Source: UBA4416 sp044357775 | Lineage (GTDB): Bacteria > Bacteroidota > Bacteroidia > B-17B0 > Aurantibacillaceae | Length of the DNA: 6,838 bases | NCBI GenBank assembly: GCA_044357775.1 | Contig: JBIKOX010000163.1 | Coordinates: forward strand, 1 to 6,838 | Direction of reading: 5' to 3' | The notes under the pieces: model-generated | What the model was told of the DNA's origin: nothing | Database searches by the model: none | What the model saw: only the letters and a program-made list of their open reading frames with translations | Shown: piece by piece, positions 5,300-6,838 of the stretch | Layout of the letters: every line of letters begins with the position of its first letter | Position numbering within the stretch: the first letter of the stretch is position 1 | Position numbers and translations under genes: made by a program

Positions 5300-6040
5300 A
5301 ATTGTGAATTTTTTTACAATTTTATTACTTCCTGAAGATATAGTAGCAAAATAAATCCCAGAATTTAAACTTTCAGAATCTAACTGTATATTGTTTTTTC
5401 CTGCAGTCAATTGAATGTTTTTTAATGAAACTACAGATCCCAATGCGTTAGTAATACTTACAGTAACATTGTTAGAGTTAATCTTTGAATTCACTATAAT
5501 TTGAGCCTTACTTGAGGATGGATTTGGATATACATCAGAAATTGAAGTAAATAAATTTGAGTTTTCCTTAACGGTTAGTAAAGTTGGATTGAATTTAAAT
5601 GTAAATGTAATTACATCATTTAAGTTATTGATATTGTAAATCTCATATTTAATTTCGGAGTAACCAGCTGCTACATTTTCATCGTAATAAAAGGATTGAG
5701 GCGCATAAACTTCTCCTGCTGCTAAAGTTTTATAATTTGCAGACGGCGTGAGTGTTGTTGTAGTTGGAAAACATTGACCACCCCAACAAAAGTAGGCATC
5801 AGCACCAGCGTTAATAACTACCTCCGTTTTTTTTACTGCATAGGTTACAGAAGATGAACTAGTGTTTTGCAACTGCAAATAAACATGACTTTGCCCTCCA
5901 ACTGCAACATCTTCAAGAATAGAAGAGTTGTTTGCAATAGCTAATCCAGTTGAAGTATTTGTTAGCTGTATGGATGTTTGACCAATTGCAACTGAAAAAG
6001 CAAATAGTAAAGTAAAAATAGTAAGAAAATTTTTTTTCAT
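5291..6040 (-). CDS. Small secreted protein with T9SS type A sorting domain
   Basis: 249 aa. Residues 1-20 are a clear signal peptide (basic MKKN, hydrophobic core, cleavage near VAIGQ). Residues about 22-155 are a single beta-rich module, probably an immunoglobulin-like sandwich, with VGGQSHVYLQLQNTSSSSV and the Cys pair of AYFCWGGQCFP (Cys85, Cys90). Residues about 168-249 are the T9SS type A sorting domain (SDVYPNPSSSKAQI, the GSVV strand, AGKNNIQL, NSGIYFATI, ending KKFTINK). Beta modules with an FCWGG-C motif of this sort recur, as far as I recall, in Bacteroidota secreted proteins, but I know of no assigned function. It is the first gene of the presumed operon with the Omp28-like gene, whose start follows its stop by 24 bp. 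Export and sorting signal are well supported; the biological role is unknown. Confidence 0.8.
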   Translation of the reverse strand: MKKNFLTIFTLLFAFSVAIGQTSIQLTNTSTGLAIANNSSILEDVAVGGQSHVYLQLQNTSSSSVTYAVKKTEVVINAGADAYFCWGGQCFPTTTTLTPSANYKTLAAGEVYAPQSFYYDENVAAGYSEIKYEIYNINNLNDVITFTFKFNPTLLTVKENSNLFTSISDVYPNPSSSKAQIIVNSKINSNNVTVSITNALGSVVSLKNIQLTAGKNNIQLDSESLNSGIYFATISSGSNKIVKKFTINK

Positions 6041-6146
6041 TTTATTGATGTTATCTATTAAAAATTAAACACTAATACAATATTATAAAAATAATATGTT
6101 ATTTCATAATACAATAGATAAATTATTTTTTACCCTAAAATATATT
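6041..6146 (-). promoter_or_regulatory. Presumed promoter region of the T9SS operon
   Basis: 106 bp, almost entirely A/T, between the nadD stop and the start of the first T9SS gene. On the minus strand TAATATTG (6085-6078) matches TAnnTTTG at five of six fixed positions, but no well-spaced -33 box is visible. The decamer TAATACAATA occurs twice, at 6073-6082 and 6107-6116, and a 7-bp AT-only inverted repeat sits at 6080-6086/6091-6097. No terminator for nadD is evident, so read-through from nadD into the operon cannot be excluded. Confidence 0.35.
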
Positions 6147-6722
6147 CTATTTTTTATAAAAACTCATTTCATCTAAATACTGCCACGCTGCATGCGGAAT
6201 AAAATAAGATACATTATGACCACTTTTTATGGCTTGCCTTATCATAGTCGATGAGATATCCATTAATGGCGCATCGGTCATAATAATATTTTTATTTTCT
6301 ATAAAATCTTCTGAGCTGCAGTTTGGTCTTGGATAAACGTATATCAGGTAGTTTTTAAGAATTTGTTCATAGTTTTTCCATTTTGTGAAGGATGCTAAAT
6401 TATCCTGTCCCATTATTAATGAAAACTGATGCTGTGGATACTTTTCGTTTAAATGTGCTAATGTATTTATGGTATAAGAAGGCTGACTTAATGCAAATTC
6501 AATATTACTGCTTTTTAAAATATCACTATCGCCAATAGCCAGGTTTACCATATGTAAACGCTGATTTTGATTAAGCAATGAAGATTTCTGCTTTAAGGGA
6601 TTATGAGGCGATACAACAAGCCAAACTTGCTCTAACTCGGTAAATGACGCCATGTAATTTGCCAATACCATGTGTCCAACATGAATAGGATTAAATGAGC
6701 CGAAAAATAAACCAATATGCAT
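6147..6722 (-). CDS. nadD: Nicotinate-nucleotide adenylyltransferase NadD
   Basis: 191 aa, the usual length for bacterial NadD, which joins nicotinate mononucleotide and ATP to give deamido-NAD in NAD biosynthesis, in the cytoplasm. The N-terminus GLFFGSFNPIHVGHM carries the nucleotidyltransferase signature, with HVGH (14-17) as the HxGH ATP-binding motif. Residues 37-44 (VSPHNPLK) and 80-86 (QPSYTIN) are the typical substrate-side loops. IMGQDNLASFTKWKNYEQIL (103-122) is the family block around the conserved Asp106. ISSTMIR (156-162) is the C-terminal ISSTxIR motif that binds triphosphate. All key motifs are intact. The start ATG gives the canonical MHIGLFFGSF beginning; no Shine-Dalgarno is present and a small palindrome touches the start codon. 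Nothing suggests functional coupling with the T9SS genes downstream. Confidence 0.95.
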   Translation of the reverse strand: MHIGLFFGSFNPIHVGHMVLANYMASFTELEQVWLVVSPHNPLKQKSSLLNQNQRLHMVNLAIGDSDILKSSNIEFALSQPSYTINTLAHLNEKYPQHQFSLIMGQDNLASFTKWKNYEQILKNYLIYVYPRPNCSSEDFIENKNIIMTDAPLMDISSTMIRQAIKSGHNVSYFIPHAAWQYLDEMSFYKK

Positions 6723-6752
6723 AAATCAAAATTAAACATCATTTTTGATTTA
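6722..6752. repeat. 10-bp inverted repeat at the nadD start codon, containing a candidate -7 box
   Basis: TAAATCAAAA (6722-6731) and TTTTGATTTA (6743-6752) are perfect 10-bp arms with an 11-nt spacer. On the minus strand TAATTTTG (6734-6727), an exact TAnnTTTG match, overlaps the arm next to the ATG, but no -33 TTG is found at suitable spacing. It may be a promoter with a nearly leaderless start, an operator-like palindrome, or chance in AT-rich DNA. Confidence 0.4.
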
Positions 6753-6838
6753 ATTGGAATAATAATTAAACTTTAGGCTACTAGAATTTATTTGGCTAAA
6801 ATAACTTTACATAAAATTATTGAACGAAATTATCAAGG

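Noticed and set aside
6080..6097. 7-bp inverted repeat ATATTAT/ATAATAT as a nadD terminator
   Set aside because: Composed only of A and T with a 4-nt loop; expected by chance in this AT-rich gap and too weak to terminate.
6817..6837. Possible last codons (LDNFVQ then TAA) of a minus-strand gene entering from the right edge
   Set aside because: Gene order in relatives often places another gene (for example gmk) upstream of nadD, but six codons cannot be told from chance, so it is not listed as a feature.

Overview
The window reads as a piece of the chromosome of an AT-rich member of the Bacteroidota (Flavobacteriales/Cytophagales-like; no closer placement is justified). The evidence is two proteins with a signal peptide and a C-terminal type IX secretion (T9SS) type A sorting domain, a match to the Bacteroidota -7 promoter box (TAnnTTTG) upstream of the pseudouridine synthase gene, start codons preceded by A/T-rich leaders with no Shine-Dalgarno sequence, and the family memberships of the housekeeping genes. 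The standard code with TAA, TGA and TAG stops fits all genes.

Layout. 3-176 (+): 3' end of a thioredoxin gene. 200-907 (-): TrmH-type tRNA 2'-O-methyltransferase, convergent with thioredoxin. 908-1034: a 127-bp divergent promoter region. 1035-2717 (+): an RluB/RsuA-type pseudouridine synthase whose N-terminal half is a charged, disordered tail built from 144-bp (48-aa) tandem repeats. 2730-2777: a perfect 18-bp-arm palindrome directly before the next start codon. 2784-3134 (+): a small ArsC/Spx-fold protein with a CxxC. 3135-3442 (308 bp): no gene; it holds an ~88-bp nested palindrome that looks like a REP/MITE-type element and a strong bidirectional terminator. 5266-3443 (-): an exported Omp28-like thioredoxin-fold protein with a T9SS tail. 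6040-5291 (-): a smaller exported T9SS-tailed protein 24 bp upstream of it, probably the same operon. 6722-6147 (-): NadD. 6723-6838: upstream of nadD, with a small palindrome touching its start codon and possibly the last codons of another minus-strand gene.

How the parts relate. TrmH and the RluB-like enzyme both modify stable RNA and are transcribed divergently from a shared region. The two T9SS proteins form the only clear functional unit of accessory character: a secreted CxxC protein plus a small secreted companion with its own Cys pair. NadD (NAD synthesis) and thioredoxin are housekeeping. No defence system, phage, IS transposase, CRISPR array or structural RNA gene was seen. The features most worth following up are the repeat tail on the pseudouridine synthase, the two palindromic elements flanking the Spx-like gene, and the T9SS pair; none amounts to convincing evidence for a new system.
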